A stretch of DNA of 64,000 nt from the NCBI RefSeq assembly GCF_007641255.1, contig NZ_CP036259.1:1116001-1180000 (forward strand), given 5' to 3'. Each line of letters starts with the position of its first letter. Within the stretch, counting starts at the first letter, position 1. This stretch comes from Sporomusa termitida (GTDB lineage Bacteria > Bacillota > Negativicutes > Sporomusales > Sporomusaceae). Under the pieces are notes generated by a model. The model saw only the letters and a list, made by a program, of their open reading frames with translations. It ran no database searches and had not been told where the DNA came from. This document shows positions 7,943 through 16,445 of this stretch, one piece after another. The position numbers and the translations under genes are program-made.

Positions 7943-8353
7943 ATGGAAGAATTGTTAAAACAGATTATTGCCCGCCTTGACAGGATGGAAGAAGGTCAAC
8001 AACAAACAAACAAACGCCTTGACAGGATGGATTCGCGCTTTGACCGAGTGGATTCGCGCCTTGACAAGATGGATTCACGCTTTGACCGAATAGAATCCGA
8101 CATGGCAAGCGAACGCCAGCAAATTGAAATTAGTCAAATTATTCACGCTCTCAAGCATAATTCAGAGGAAGTTAACGCTCAGCTTCACAATTTAGGCCAT
8201 AATTTCAGTGTATTGACCGGCGAAGTTTCAAACATTAAGGAAAAGTTTACAAATTTTGAAGAACAAACACACCGCCTGGCAGACGATGTTTCCTTTTTGG
8301 TTCGTAAAGCTGCCGAACATGACACCGATATTCGCCGCTTAAAGAAAGTCTAA
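7943..8353 (+). CDS. Coiled-coil protein with heptad repeats
   Basis: A 136-residue cytoplasmic protein with no signal or membrane segment. Residues 8-52 are four to five near-exact heptads built on LDRMDSR and FDRVDSR, written by DNA repeats of about 21 and 42 nt. The remainder is charged helix. Start ATG follows AAGGAAGG. Such proteins are common and unassigned in Sporomusaceae-type genomes. The repeat count can vary by slippage. A terminator follows. Confidence 0.75.
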   Translation: MEELLKQIIARLDRMEEGQQQTNKRLDRMDSRFDRVDSRLDKMDSRFDRIESDMASERQQIEISQIIHALKHNSEEVNAQLHNLGHNFSVLTGEVSNIKEKFTNFEEQTHRLADDVSFLVRKAAEHDTDIRRLKKV

Positions 8354-8366
8354 TACCGTCGTTACC

Positions 8367-8392
8367 ACCGGCTATTGTGCCGGTTATTTTTT
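8367..8392 (+). terminator. Terminator after the coiled-coil gene
   Basis: ACCGGC and GCCGGT pair around TATTGT and are followed by TATTTTTTTG. Confidence 0.8.
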
Positions 8393-8602
8393 TGCCTTGA
8401 GAGCGGCCCTTTTATTCTATAACAAACCTTAATTTCGAGCGGTATGAACTTAACTGAATTTTCCATACCATATCTCTGCCTTTTCATTATATATGTAATC
8501 GGTCTGGGGAGGGAACGCTGCCGGCCGGGCCTAGCCTGCGTCTATTGTAGTTGATAATGAATATTTCTTCCAGCCAGACCTCAAAATAACAGAGAGGGAA
8601 AA

Positions 8603-8717
8603 ATGGGAAAAAAATTGTCTATATTCAGTATTTTGCCGTCCGGGATGCCGAGGGCGAATTTCTGGCGTACTTGAGGCCAGGCAGGATATCCAGCCGCTGC
8701 AGCAGATTACGGACTAA
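8603..8717 (+). pseudogene. Fragment of a PAS/DUF438-type protein
   Basis: From ATG 8603 the frame gives KKIVYIQYFAVRDAEGEFLAY. After a shift of frame near 8671 it continues EARQDIQPLQQITD and stop. This matches the end of the PAS domain in DUF438/hemerythrin-like sensors (FFAVRDxxGxYxGxLEVTQDI). The rest of the gene is missing. The remaining bases from 8393 to 8997 hold a hairpin at 8801-8850 and nothing else I can support. Confidence 0.4.
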
Positions 8718-8800
8718 GTACCTGCCAAAATGTATTACGCCGGACAGGCAGTCAATTTAATAAAGAATAAGTTGATTGTGCGTGTGATTGGATGTTATAA

Positions 8801-8850
8801 GAGCAAGGGCGCATTCCATTATTTGATGAAAACGATGGGATGCGCTCTTT
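8801..8850 (+). terminator. Hairpin, possibly a terminator
   Basis: GCGCATTCCAT and ATGGGATGCGC form a stem with one mismatch; outer GAGC/GCTC extend it past a bulge. CTTT follows. The loop is 15 nt. It may end transcription entering the DUF47 gene from the left. Confidence 0.4.
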
Positions 8851-8997
8851 AGCGCCGAATGTTGCGATCCTTCCAGCGTCAGCCTGCAGGATATCTACAT
8901 CTACAAAGCGAACAGCACAAACAGCGGTATCATCTTACAATCAGCCGGTTTGCAACTGAGGTGCCGGCCTGTCTAGACCATAAGGGGGAAAGTGTAA

Positions 8998-9633
8998 ATG
9001 GGATTGCCTTTTAAACTCAAGTCCAAAGAAGAGAAGTATTGCCGGCACCTGCGGGAAAATACAAAGGAAATAAAAAATGCCACAGCTATCCTGTTTGAGG
9101 CCCTGGATAACCCGCTGGCTGTTGCGGACATAATGAGCCGCATGGATGCAGTGGAAGAACAGGCGGATAAAGTGACTGGCCGTATTATGGCATTACTGGA
9201 AAAAGCATTTGTCACCCCCTTTGACCGTGAGGACATTTACACCCTGGCGCAAAAGCTGGATGATATCGTTGACCATATCAAGGAAACGGTGGAATGTCTG
9301 GCGTTGTACAATGTCGGTCCTGCTCCTGCCGGTGCCATGGAACTGGCGGTTTTAATCGCCAAGGCCGGCCGGCAGCTGGATAAGGCGATGGGACAACTGC
9401 CCAAACTTAAGTCCCAGCGCGACAAAATTGAAGCAAGATGCAAGCGGATTGCCGGGCTTGAAGAGCAGGGAGACAAAATTTACCGGCAGGAAATGGTGAG
9501 ACTGTTTGGTCAGGTCAAAGATCCGATTGAACTGATAAAGTGGAAAGAAATTTTATTACATCTGGAAGATACACTTGATCTCTGTGAGAAAGTAAGCAAG
9601 CTCATTCAAGGCATCATCCTGAAATATGCCTAA
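8998..9633 (+). CDS. DUF47 / PhoU-like protein (Pit accessory family)
   Basis: A 211-residue all-helical cytoplasmic protein. It carries the family signature: E-rich helix MDAVEEQADKVTGRIMALLEKAFVTPFDREDIYTLA with following LDDIVDHIKET, then the second PhoU-like half with GLEEQGDKIYR and LEDTLDLCEKVSKL. DUF47 proteins usually lie next to a low-affinity phosphate (Pit) transporter and are thought to modulate it. Here the next gene is a TauE/SafE permease instead. Start ATG follows AAGGGGGAAAG. Length is normal. Confidence 0.85.
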   Translation: MGLPFKLKSKEEKYCRHLRENTKEIKNATAILFEALDNPLAVADIMSRMDAVEEQADKVTGRIMALLEKAFVTPFDREDIYTLAQKLDDIVDHIKETVECLALYNVGPAPAGAMELAVLIAKAGRQLDKAMGQLPKLKSQRDKIEARCKRIAGLEEQGDKIYRQEMVRLFGQVKDPIELIKWKEILLHLEDTLDLCEKVSKLIQGIILKYA

Positions 9634-9756
9634 TTGGCAATGCAACGCTCCCAGGTTCCTTTCTGTATACAATACATAGGCCGGCTTTGTTTTGTTTTTG
9701 GCGAGGACAGGTGTATGATAAAGTAAGGTTGCCGGGTATTTCGGCAGCACCGGGAG

Positions 9757-10677
9757 GTGTTCGCAATCCCTGGTTTCACGGAGCATATGCATCCAGGCTG
9801 GCCGGGCCTGATTTTGCTTGGCTATCTTATCGGCATAATAACAGGCCTGTTTGGCATTGGCGGCGGCTTTTTATTAACCCCGTCTTTAAAAATAATATTT
9901 CATGTTTCCTATCCTGTGGCTATCGGCAGCAGTTTGCTGCAGATTTTTTGCACGTCTTTGTTTTCTGCCTATAAACACTGGCAGCATAAAAAACTTGATA
10001 CCAAAATGGGTGCCCTTACCGCGGCAGGCAGTCTGATTGGGGCTGAAGGCGGTGTCCGGCTGCTGCGGTTTTTTACTGCGCAACAACCGGTCGCGCTTGG
10101 CGGACAGTCTGTGCTGCTAGCAGATTTAATAATCAGTCTGGGGTTTCTTATGTTTTTGCTTCCCACAGCTGTATTTATGTACAGGGAGGCCTGCGCGAGC
10201 CGGCAGCGCGGAACTGATGAACCGCAGAGCGAGCTGTGGAATTGTATTAAGAACTGCCAGTGGCCGCCATTAGCGGCATTTGAGCAGTCCCATATACTGA
10301 GCTTAAGTATTTGGATGCCGATCCTGCTCAGCCTGTCAGTCGGGCTGCTTACCGGTCTGCTGGGCATTGGGGGCGGGTTTATCAGCTTCCCGCTGTTAGT
10401 TTATTGTTTGGGTATGCCGACTAAAACTGCCGTCGGCACAAGTACTCTCCAGGTCCTGGCAGCAAGCGGCTATGGTGCCTTTCGTTATATACAGGCTGGA
10501 AATGTGGATTTCCTGCTGGTTTTGCTTATGCTGCTTGGCTCAACGCTGGGAGTCCGTACCGGGGTAAGGTTGTCCCGGCGAATCAACGCCTGTGATACCC
10601 GTACCTATTTTTCCGGGTTATTGGTAGTGGCTGTTTTGTTGATTGTGTATGATTTACTTAAATGCTTTATACGGTAA
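9757..10677 (+). CDS. TauE/SafE-family permease
   Basis: A 306-residue membrane protein with about eight to nine segments arranged as two repeats, each marked by the family motif: GLFGIGGGFLLTP near residue 32 and GLLGIGGGFISFP near residue 205. The family exports or imports anions such as sulfite, sulfoacetate or other organosulfur compounds. The first repeat also has YPVAIGSSLLQ, the second TKTAVGTSTLQ. The start is uncertain: GTG 9757 lies on top of its GGGAGG, and ATG 9787 is closely preceded by GGAG. Pairing with DUF47 suggests co-transcription, but substrate cannot be inferred. Confidence 0.82.
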   Translation: MFAIPGFTEHMHPGWPGLILLGYLIGIITGLFGIGGGFLLTPSLKIIFHVSYPVAIGSSLLQIFCTSLFSAYKHWQHKKLDTKMGALTAAGSLIGAEGGVRLLRFFTAQQPVALGGQSVLLADLIISLGFLMFLLPTAVFMYREACASRQRGTDEPQSELWNCIKNCQWPPLAAFEQSHILSLSIWMPILLSLSVGLLTGLLGIGGGFISFPLLVYCLGMPTKTAVGTSTLQVLAASGYGAFRYIQAGNVDFLLVLLMLLGSTLGVRTGVRLSRRINACDTRTYFSGLLVVAVLLIVYDLLKCFIR

Positions 10678-10706
10678 TAATCTGCAAACAAAGATAAGAG
10701 ATATTT

Positions 10707-10750
10707 AAGGGCCGGTTAAGCACAGGTTTTTGTGCTTAACCGGCCCTTAT
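10707..10750 (+). terminator. Long hairpin after the permease
   Basis: AAGGGCCGGTTAAGCACA and its exact reverse complement surround GGTTTT. The T-run after it is poor, so it may act as a bidirectional terminator or an RNA-stabilising hairpin. Confidence 0.6.
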
Positions 10751-10896
10751 CTGGCTCAGTGTAAGGAGTGGCGGCAGCCAGCACACACTCACCCTATGTC
10801 CTGCTGCGCAAGGTGTTAAAATAATTGTGAGTAAAATTAAAAAAAATATTAACAAAAATTACAAGTTAGATAATATGATTTTTTATATAATAAAAC

Positions 10897-10926
10897 TTGA
10901 AAATTATCTTGTAGTGATGATAAAAT
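10897..10926 (+). promoter_or_regulatory. Promoter of the exopolysaccharide operon
   Basis: TTGAAA and TAAAAT are 18 bp apart, preceded by a strongly AT-rich tract (10820-10895) that could act as an UP element. Transcription would start near 10933, giving a leader of about 290 nt that contains a riboswitch. Confidence 0.5.
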
Positions 10927-10964
10927 ACTAATAATTAAGCTTTAAGTGTAGTTAACTAAATTTA

Positions 10965-11050
10965 ATAATCTTATGCAAACTTATTGAAAGATAAGGACGC
11001 AAAGCTATGGGTCTACGTACTTTGTATATGACTGCCAGGTTGCACCTGCA
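10965..11050 (+). promoter_or_regulatory. Cyclic di-GMP-I (GEMM) riboswitch
   Basis: The core GCAAAC, a stem TTAT-GAAA-GATAA with a GNRA-type loop, GGACGCAAAGC, GGGTCTA, and the P3 strand with CCAGGT follow the GEMM-I consensus in order. The 3' part overlaps the stem of the following terminator, which suggests control by transcription termination. It lies 174 nt ahead of the first operon gene. Confidence 0.88.
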
Positions 11051-11068
11051 ACCTGGCAGTCATTTTGT
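11028..11068 (+). terminator. Riboswitch-controlled terminator
   Basis: ATGACTGCCAGGTTGC and its exact complement GCAACCTGGCAGTCAT surround ACCT and are followed by TTTTGT. Its 5' arm shares bases with the aptamer, so ligand binding and termination are probably coupled. Confidence 0.8.
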
Positions 11069-11223
11069 CTGTAGTTTTTAATAAAGAATATTGTTAACGA
11101 ATCCGAATTTAAAAATATTGAATTGCAAATTGAAAAGAAGTGAATCGAACCGTTGACAACTGCGGTATGGCAATAAAGGGATTACCGATTGACTAAATCA
11201 TTATCAGGGCGGTGAAGTAACCT

Positions 11224-12378
11224 GTGAAAAAGTTGGTAAGCGTACTGTTGGCAATAACCGCGTTAGCCGGTGTATTTACAGGCAATCCAGGCAGTGATAA
11301 GCCGGCAGGAAGGGTATATGCGGCCAAGGCTGTAGCTGAACAAACTGATTTTGCCTATGGGCGGGCCCCGCTGACAGCAAGCAGCATAGCCGCTGCAGCT
11401 GCCACCGGCAATAATAAAGAAGACAATACCGGTATTGGCCAACAGGAGAACCCGCATCCTGGTGATATTGACCCGGCAACCTATGCCAGTCTGATCGATG
11501 AACTAATGCAGATAGGCCACCGGCGCAGTCATCCGGATCACAAGATGAATATTGACGGTGAAATTCGATTGCATTATGCGCAAAACAGCGGCCCCGGCCG
11601 CTGGGACCGGGATGCCGCCGGCATACGGACCCGTCTGGGCTTTAATGCTGATATCTTTCGGGATTGGCGGGCCTATGGCCTGCTGGACGGGCAAAAGAGT
11701 ATAAGCAATTATAATAATAGATTGAGTCTTGCCCGCCTGTATGTAACGGGAACAATCGGCACAACGGCGCTGCGAGCGGGCTCTTTCGGTTATCTGATGG
11801 CGGAAGGCAATGTGTATGACAGTGGATTTGACGGTGCCCGTCTTGACTTTGGCGGACCTGTGAAATATACGCTGAGCTATGGTGAGACTAATGACACAAT
11901 AAAAACCTATGTGGCCACTGCCCGTTATCAGGATTTTGATTACAATCTGGAGGCCGGTGTGTACCATTATCAGACAGATAGCAGCATTCGCCGGCAAACC
12001 ACAATCCGCACGCTGAGCGGCAACTATAATTTCAGTAATTTTGGCCTGGGAGCCATGGTTTTGGATTCCAGCGTGAAAGATAACCGGGGTGAGGGTATTG
12101 GCTATGTATTCAGTCTTAACTACGGTGATCTGAAAACCTGGCGGCCAGGCACCTATAGAATATTTTATAAATATTACAATCAGCCGCAGGGTACGTATAT
12201 TGCCCATCAGATGAACGGCAGAGGCAATTCGATGCAGGGCTTTAAGGGCCAGGGCGCAGGCCTTAACTATACCTTGGCCGAAAACCTTGTCGGCGGTATT
12301 GAATACTACGATCTGACAGACAAGATAAGCGGGGAAAAGGGCGAAACCTGGTGGAGCCACATCACACATTATTTTTAA
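11224..12378 (+). CDS. Outer-membrane beta-barrel protein of the exopolysaccharide operon
   Basis: A 384-residue exported protein. Start GTG lies 9 nt after AGGGCGGTGA-like SD; signal peptide MKKLVSVLLAITALAGVFTG. About 80 low-complexity residues with IDPATYASLIDELMQIG precede a barrel of alternating strands (MNIDGEIRLHYAQ, TRLGFNADI, ARLYVTGTIG, VKYTLSYGE, YRIFYKYYNQ, GGIEYYDLTD) ending SHITHYF. The terminal phenylalanine fits Bam insertion. As first gene of the operon it is the best candidate for the export pore or a surface anchor of the polymer, an inference from position. It shows no homology I can name to AlgE, PgaA or BcsC. Confidence 0.75.
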   Translation: MKKLVSVLLAITALAGVFTGNPGSDKPAGRVYAAKAVAEQTDFAYGRAPLTASSIAAAAATGNNKEDNTGIGQQENPHPGDIDPATYASLIDELMQIGHRRSHPDHKMNIDGEIRLHYAQNSGPGRWDRDAAGIRTRLGFNADIFRDWRAYGLLDGQKSISNYNNRLSLARLYVTGTIGTTALRAGSFGYLMAEGNVYDSGFDGARLDFGGPVKYTLSYGETNDTIKTYVATARYQDFDYNLEAGVYHYQTDSSIRRQTTIRTLSGNYNFSNFGLGAMVLDSSVKDNRGEGIGYVFSLNYGDLKTWRPGTYRIFYKYYNQPQGTYIAHQMNGRGNSMQGFKGQGAGLNYTLAENLVGGIEYYDLTDKISGEKGETWWSHITHYF

Positions 12379-12402
12379 CTAGTAAGCAGGTGAATTGCGG
12401 CA

Positions 12403-13725
12403 ATGAGAAGCATAGAGGGCATTCTTGCCCAACAAGACTATCTGGCTGTTGTCGGCCTGGGCTATGTTGGCCTGCCGCTGGCTGTTGCCTTTGCCGACAA
12501 GGTTAAAACGCTGGGCTTTGATAGTAATCAGGAAAAAATTCATATTTACCAACAAGGGGTTGATCCTACCCGGGAAATCGGCGATGAAAAAATCAGCAGC
12601 ACTACCCTGGAATTTACCACAGATCCGGTAAGGCTAAAAGAGGCCAGGGTGATTATTGTGGCTGTGCCAACACCGGTAAATGGCGATAAAACACCCAATC
12701 TGGCGCCTGTTATCAATGCCAGCAAAATAATTGGCCAAAATTTATCACCGGGCAGTATTGTTGTTTTTGAGTCCACTGTGTACCCGGGTGTTACCGAAGA
12801 TGTCTGTATACCAGTACTGGAAAAAGAATCAGGCCTAATATGCGGTAAGGATTTTAAGGCGGGTTATTCACCCGAACGGATCAATCCGGGAGACCGGGTG
12901 CATAAGCTGGAAAATATCTGCAAAATCGTGGCCGGTATCGACACGGAGACCGCAGAGGCCATTACGGCTGTCTATGAGCTGATTATTCAGGCCGGTGTTT
13001 ATAAAGCACCGAGCATTAAAGTGGCTGAAGCGGCCAAACTGGCTGAGAATGCCCAGCGGGATATTAATATTGCTTTTATGAACGAATTGGCAATGGCCTT
13101 TGACCGCATGGAAATCAACACCCAAGATGTGATTGCGGCGATGAACACCAAATGGAATGCCTTGGGGTTTTATCCGGGCCTGGTCGGCGGGCACTGCATC
13201 GGTGTCGATCCGTATTACTTTATTTATCAGGCCGAGCTGCTGGGCTATCATTCGCAGATTATTGCCGCCGGCCGCAGAATAAATGACAACATGGCCAATT
13301 TTGTTACTGATAACATCATTAAAAAAATGATCCAGGCTGATAAGGATGTTAAAAAATCCAATATTTATATTATGGGGATAACCTTCAAAGAAAATTGTCC
13401 GGATATGCGCAATTCGAAGGCTGTCGACGTCTGTAAGCACCTGGCGGCCTATGGCATTAAAGTAAAAGTGGTCGATCCGTTTGTCGATAAAACAGAATGT
13501 AAGCAGGAGCTTGATCTGGAGCTGGTAGCGCTAAAGGATGTCCGGCAGGCCGATTGTCTGGTGTTTTTAGTGGCCCATCAGCCGTTCAGGGAGCTGCAGC
13601 CGGCAGAGCTGGCCGCCATGTATAAACCGCAGGACCAGCAAACCCGGCCTGTCCTTATTGATATCAAAAGTATATTTCAACAGCAAACCGTGACAGAAAA
13701 GGGTTACTGCTACTGGAGTCTTTAA
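12403..13725 (+). CDS. UDP-N-acetyl-hexosamine 6-dehydrogenase (WbpA/WbpO/TviB family)
   Basis: A 440-residue NAD-dependent enzyme that oxidises C6 of a UDP-sugar to the uronic acid in two steps. It has the Rossmann motif VVGLGYVGLPLAVAF near residue 16, the FESTVYPGVTE strand, SPERINPGD, the AEAAKLAENAQRDINIAFMNELA helix characteristic of the aminosugar branch, and the catalytic cysteine in GLVGGHCIGVDPYY. The family acts on UDP-GlcNAc or UDP-GalNAc, less often UDP-Glc. It should supply an acidic sugar nucleotide to the GT2 synthase two genes on. Start ATG has only a weak AGGTGA 11 nt upstream. Confidence 0.88.
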   Translation: MRSIEGILAQQDYLAVVGLGYVGLPLAVAFADKVKTLGFDSNQEKIHIYQQGVDPTREIGDEKISSTTLEFTTDPVRLKEARVIIVAVPTPVNGDKTPNLAPVINASKIIGQNLSPGSIVVFESTVYPGVTEDVCIPVLEKESGLICGKDFKAGYSPERINPGDRVHKLENICKIVAGIDTETAEAITAVYELIIQAGVYKAPSIKVAEAAKLAENAQRDINIAFMNELAMAFDRMEINTQDVIAAMNTKWNALGFYPGLVGGHCIGVDPYYFIYQAELLGYHSQIIAAGRRINDNMANFVTDNIIKKMIQADKDVKKSNIYIMGITFKENCPDMRNSKAVDVCKHLAAYGIKVKVVDPFVDKTECKQELDLELVALKDVRQADCLVFLVAHQPFRELQPAELAAMYKPQDQQTRPVLIDIKSIFQQQTVTEKGYCYWSL

Positions 13726-13745
13726 GCATAAGGGGGTGACTCTAC

Positions 13746-16391
13746 GTGAGGAATAAAAAGATGGCAGCATTACTGCTGCTGCTCAGTGTCTGTCTGCTGG
13801 CAGGGGGAGTTTTCCTCAAAGATTTGTTTACGGCGCAGACCGGCGATGAATACCCTACTATTACCGATTGGAAGCGTTCTTATCAGGCTGAGGCAGAGAT
13901 TGCCCAGGCTTTAGAGCAGCTGCAGCAAAGCCCGGATAAAGCAAGTGTTATTAGCCGGGGCAGCAGTGCTCAGCAACAGCTGGCCCTTACCTTCGACGGT
14001 CTGGCAGACCGCGGTACGATGCAGCGGATTTTAGACTTACTGGCTAAATATCAGGTTAAGGCCACCTTTTTTGTCGATGGTCTGCAGACGGCCGAAGATC
14101 CGCAAACGGTTATCAATATTAAAACAGCCGGCCAGAGAGTGGAAAACTATACCCTGTACGGTATGGGCAAGATGGAGAAACTGCCTGTGGAGCGGCTGAT
14201 TAAAGATTTTAGTCAGGCTCAGAAAATTATCAGCATCACGACCGGCCAGGGGCCTAATCTTTTAAAATGCAATGATACACAATATACCGACCAGTTGCTG
14301 CAAGCGGCCAAAGCCGCCGGCTTTAAAAGCGTTGTCAGCAGTGAATTTTATTTAAACGCCACACAAATAACCTCGTTTGCGGCCGCAGAGGCTTTTGTCG
14401 GCACGCTGCGGCCGGGGAGTATTGTTGCCGTTAAGCTCCTGCGTAATGCTGAGCCGGTTATTAATGAACAGGGTTTGGCGGCGGGCGCCCCGGCAGTAGA
14501 CAAACAGCCGGGGCTGAAAGCGCTGCCGGCATTAACAGACCAACCGGAAACAGCGCTGATCGCTGCCGTGGAAAGGTTTCTCATTGTCCTGAATAAAGCA
14601 GATTACGCTACCGTTTATGTGGAGGATTTCTATCAGCACAATGGTGCCGGCACCGCAAAAATAACACCAGCGGTTTCTGGGCCGGCCAAAATAGCTGCTC
14701 TTATCCGGGCGCAGGTGGCAGAGCTGTTCGGCAGCCGGACTGCTTATGCGGCGGCAGCGACCGGCGATAACCAGGCCCGGGAAATTAAGACAATATTCAC
14801 CACTGAGCCGGCAATTGCCTACACGTTCGGCGGCTTGGCCAATGAAACCGCAGTGGCCGATGTACTTGGCAGACTGAAAGAGCTGGACATTAAGGCGACT
14901 TTCTTTGTGGCCGAACCGGAAATGCAAAAACATCCCGTTGTGCTGCGGCAGATAATTGCCGACGGCCACGAAATCGGGATTGCGATCAGGCCCAAAAACG
15001 GAGAAACCGCAGCTGAAACCGGCAGCACGATTAGGCGGAACCGCCAAGCCCTGCAGGAGCAGTTTGGTGTGGAAACCAACCTGGTAAAACAGCCCTGGGG
15101 GGCCGTAACCGCTGCCGCCAGAGAGGCCGTCGCCAGCCTGGAGTGCAGACTGATCGGCCAGGCGGTTAATGTTGTCCAAAGCAAACATCAGGACTATACC
15201 TCGGCCGATCAGGTGATGGCCGAGATTTTTGGCAGATCGGTGCATTCTTTGGCCCGTGGTCAGATTGTGCATTTTCGGATGGACTATTATACCAATGACA
15301 AGCTGATTGGTGACTTGGCGGCAATTATCAAACAACGGAAGGTCGACAACATTGCCTATGCGACAGCCTTTGATAACCCTGCCAGTAATCCTGCCAATGA
15401 CTCACAATATAGGATTAAGCCTGTAGGCGAAATTCTTAGCCATACCCAGCTGCTGTACCAGTATCCGGTGGACCCGGCTGCCGTTCCTGCCCACGTAAGC
15501 GCCGACAGACCCGGGCTGCGGGTTGATGAGGCTAATGTCCTGCCTGAAGTTTTCAAACGTTATATCGGGAATAAAGACGTTGCTTATGGAAAAAGCACAC
15601 TGGGTTTTTCGAAAATGGAAGCCCGGCGCCTCGATAACAGTGGCTTGATACACACCGGGGATAATGTTGTTTTCCTTACCTTCGACGACTGGGGAACCGA
15701 TGCCGCCATCAATAAAATACTCTATGTCCTGCGCAAGCATAAAGCAACCGCGACGTTTTTTATCCTGACCAACAATGTGCTGCATAACCCGAATCTGCTG
15801 CGGGCGATTGCCGCGGAAGGCCATAATATCGGCAATCACTCTGATCAGCATAAGCCGATGGCTGCCAGGGATCCCAAAACGGCCGGTCAGGTGATATTGC
15901 AGGATAAGCAGGAATACAGCCAGGAATTGGCCTTAGCCTATAAAAAACTGCAGGCTGTCACCGGTGATATGGCTCGGCATAGCCAGCCTTTGCTGACCCG
16001 GTTCTTTCGGCCGCCAACCCTGGCTATCAGCAAGGCGGGGGTTGAAGCCGTGTTTGCAGCCGGTTCCGAGTACATTGTTTCCGGCTCGTGCAGCACCAAT
16101 GATTATAAAGCGGAAAGTGTCCCTCAGCTTGTAAATATTATTAAAGACGGAATTTATACAAAAAACGGGGAAGTGAAAAAAGGCTCGGTTGTGGTCATGC
16201 ATATGACCGACAGTGCGGCCTATACGGCCATGGCCTTAGATATACTGCTGACTGCCAATGAAGCCAAAGCCGACGCTGATCCTTCTAAGTTTAAAGTCGG
16301 CAGGCTGGCCGATTATTTAACAGAGGGCTATTCGCAAATAAACCGTAGACAGACCCTGCAATTAACGGCTCCTGCCGGTCAAAATATATAA
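13746..16391 (+). CDS. Membrane-anchored triple NodB-fold polysaccharide deacetylase
   Basis: An 881-residue protein, start GTG after AAGGGGGTGACTC, with an N-terminal membrane segment (residues 6-24) that faces the rest to the periplasm. It holds three NodB-like units. Unit 1 (from about residue 78, LALTFDGLADRGT...KATFFVDG) and unit 2 (from about 355, IAYTFGGLANE...KATFFVAE) lack the full metal triad. Unit 3 (from about 643) is complete: LTFDDWGTD, the metal-binding NHSDQH, RFFRPPT and VVVMHMTDSA. Unit 3 should remove N-acetyl groups from the polymer; units 1 and 2 may bind it. Three units in one chain is uncommon. Operon position supports a role in matrix maturation. Confidence 0.85.
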   Translation: MRNKKMAALLLLLSVCLLAGGVFLKDLFTAQTGDEYPTITDWKRSYQAEAEIAQALEQLQQSPDKASVISRGSSAQQQLALTFDGLADRGTMQRILDLLAKYQVKATFFVDGLQTAEDPQTVINIKTAGQRVENYTLYGMGKMEKLPVERLIKDFSQAQKIISITTGQGPNLLKCNDTQYTDQLLQAAKAAGFKSVVSSEFYLNATQITSFAAAEAFVGTLRPGSIVAVKLLRNAEPVINEQGLAAGAPAVDKQPGLKALPALTDQPETALIAAVERFLIVLNKADYATVYVEDFYQHNGAGTAKITPAVSGPAKIAALIRAQVAELFGSRTAYAAAATGDNQAREIKTIFTTEPAIAYTFGGLANETAVADVLGRLKELDIKATFFVAEPEMQKHPVVLRQIIADGHEIGIAIRPKNGETAAETGSTIRRNRQALQEQFGVETNLVKQPWGAVTAAAREAVASLECRLIGQAVNVVQSKHQDYTSADQVMAEIFGRSVHSLARGQIVHFRMDYYTNDKLIGDLAAIIKQRKVDNIAYATAFDNPASNPANDSQYRIKPVGEILSHTQLLYQYPVDPAAVPAHVSADRPGLRVDEANVLPEVFKRYIGNKDVAYGKSTLGFSKMEARRLDNSGLIHTGDNVVFLTFDDWGTDAAINKILYVLRKHKATATFFILTNNVLHNPNLLRAIAAEGHNIGNHSDQHKPMAARDPKTAGQVILQDKQEYSQELALAYKKLQAVTGDMARHSQPLLTRFFRPPTLAISKAGVEAVFAAGSEYIVSGSCSTNDYKAESVPQLVNIIKDGIYTKNGEVKKGSVVVMHMTDSAAYTAMALDILLTANEAKADADPSKFKVGRLADYLTEGYSQINRRQTLQLTAPAGQNI

Positions 16392-16445
16392 GCCTGTGGC
16401 CACCAGACAGCAGGAGGATGATCAGGCGGCAGCACAGAAAGGGCG

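Noticed and set aside
7943-8100. CRISPR-like repeats
   Set aside because: The repeats are contiguous, in frame and encode heptads; there are no spacers. No CRISPR array was seen anywhere in the window.
11503-12369. 288-codon minus-strand frame opposite the first exopolysaccharide gene
   Set aside because: It is the antisense shadow of a clear exported beta-barrel gene and shows no domain or SD.
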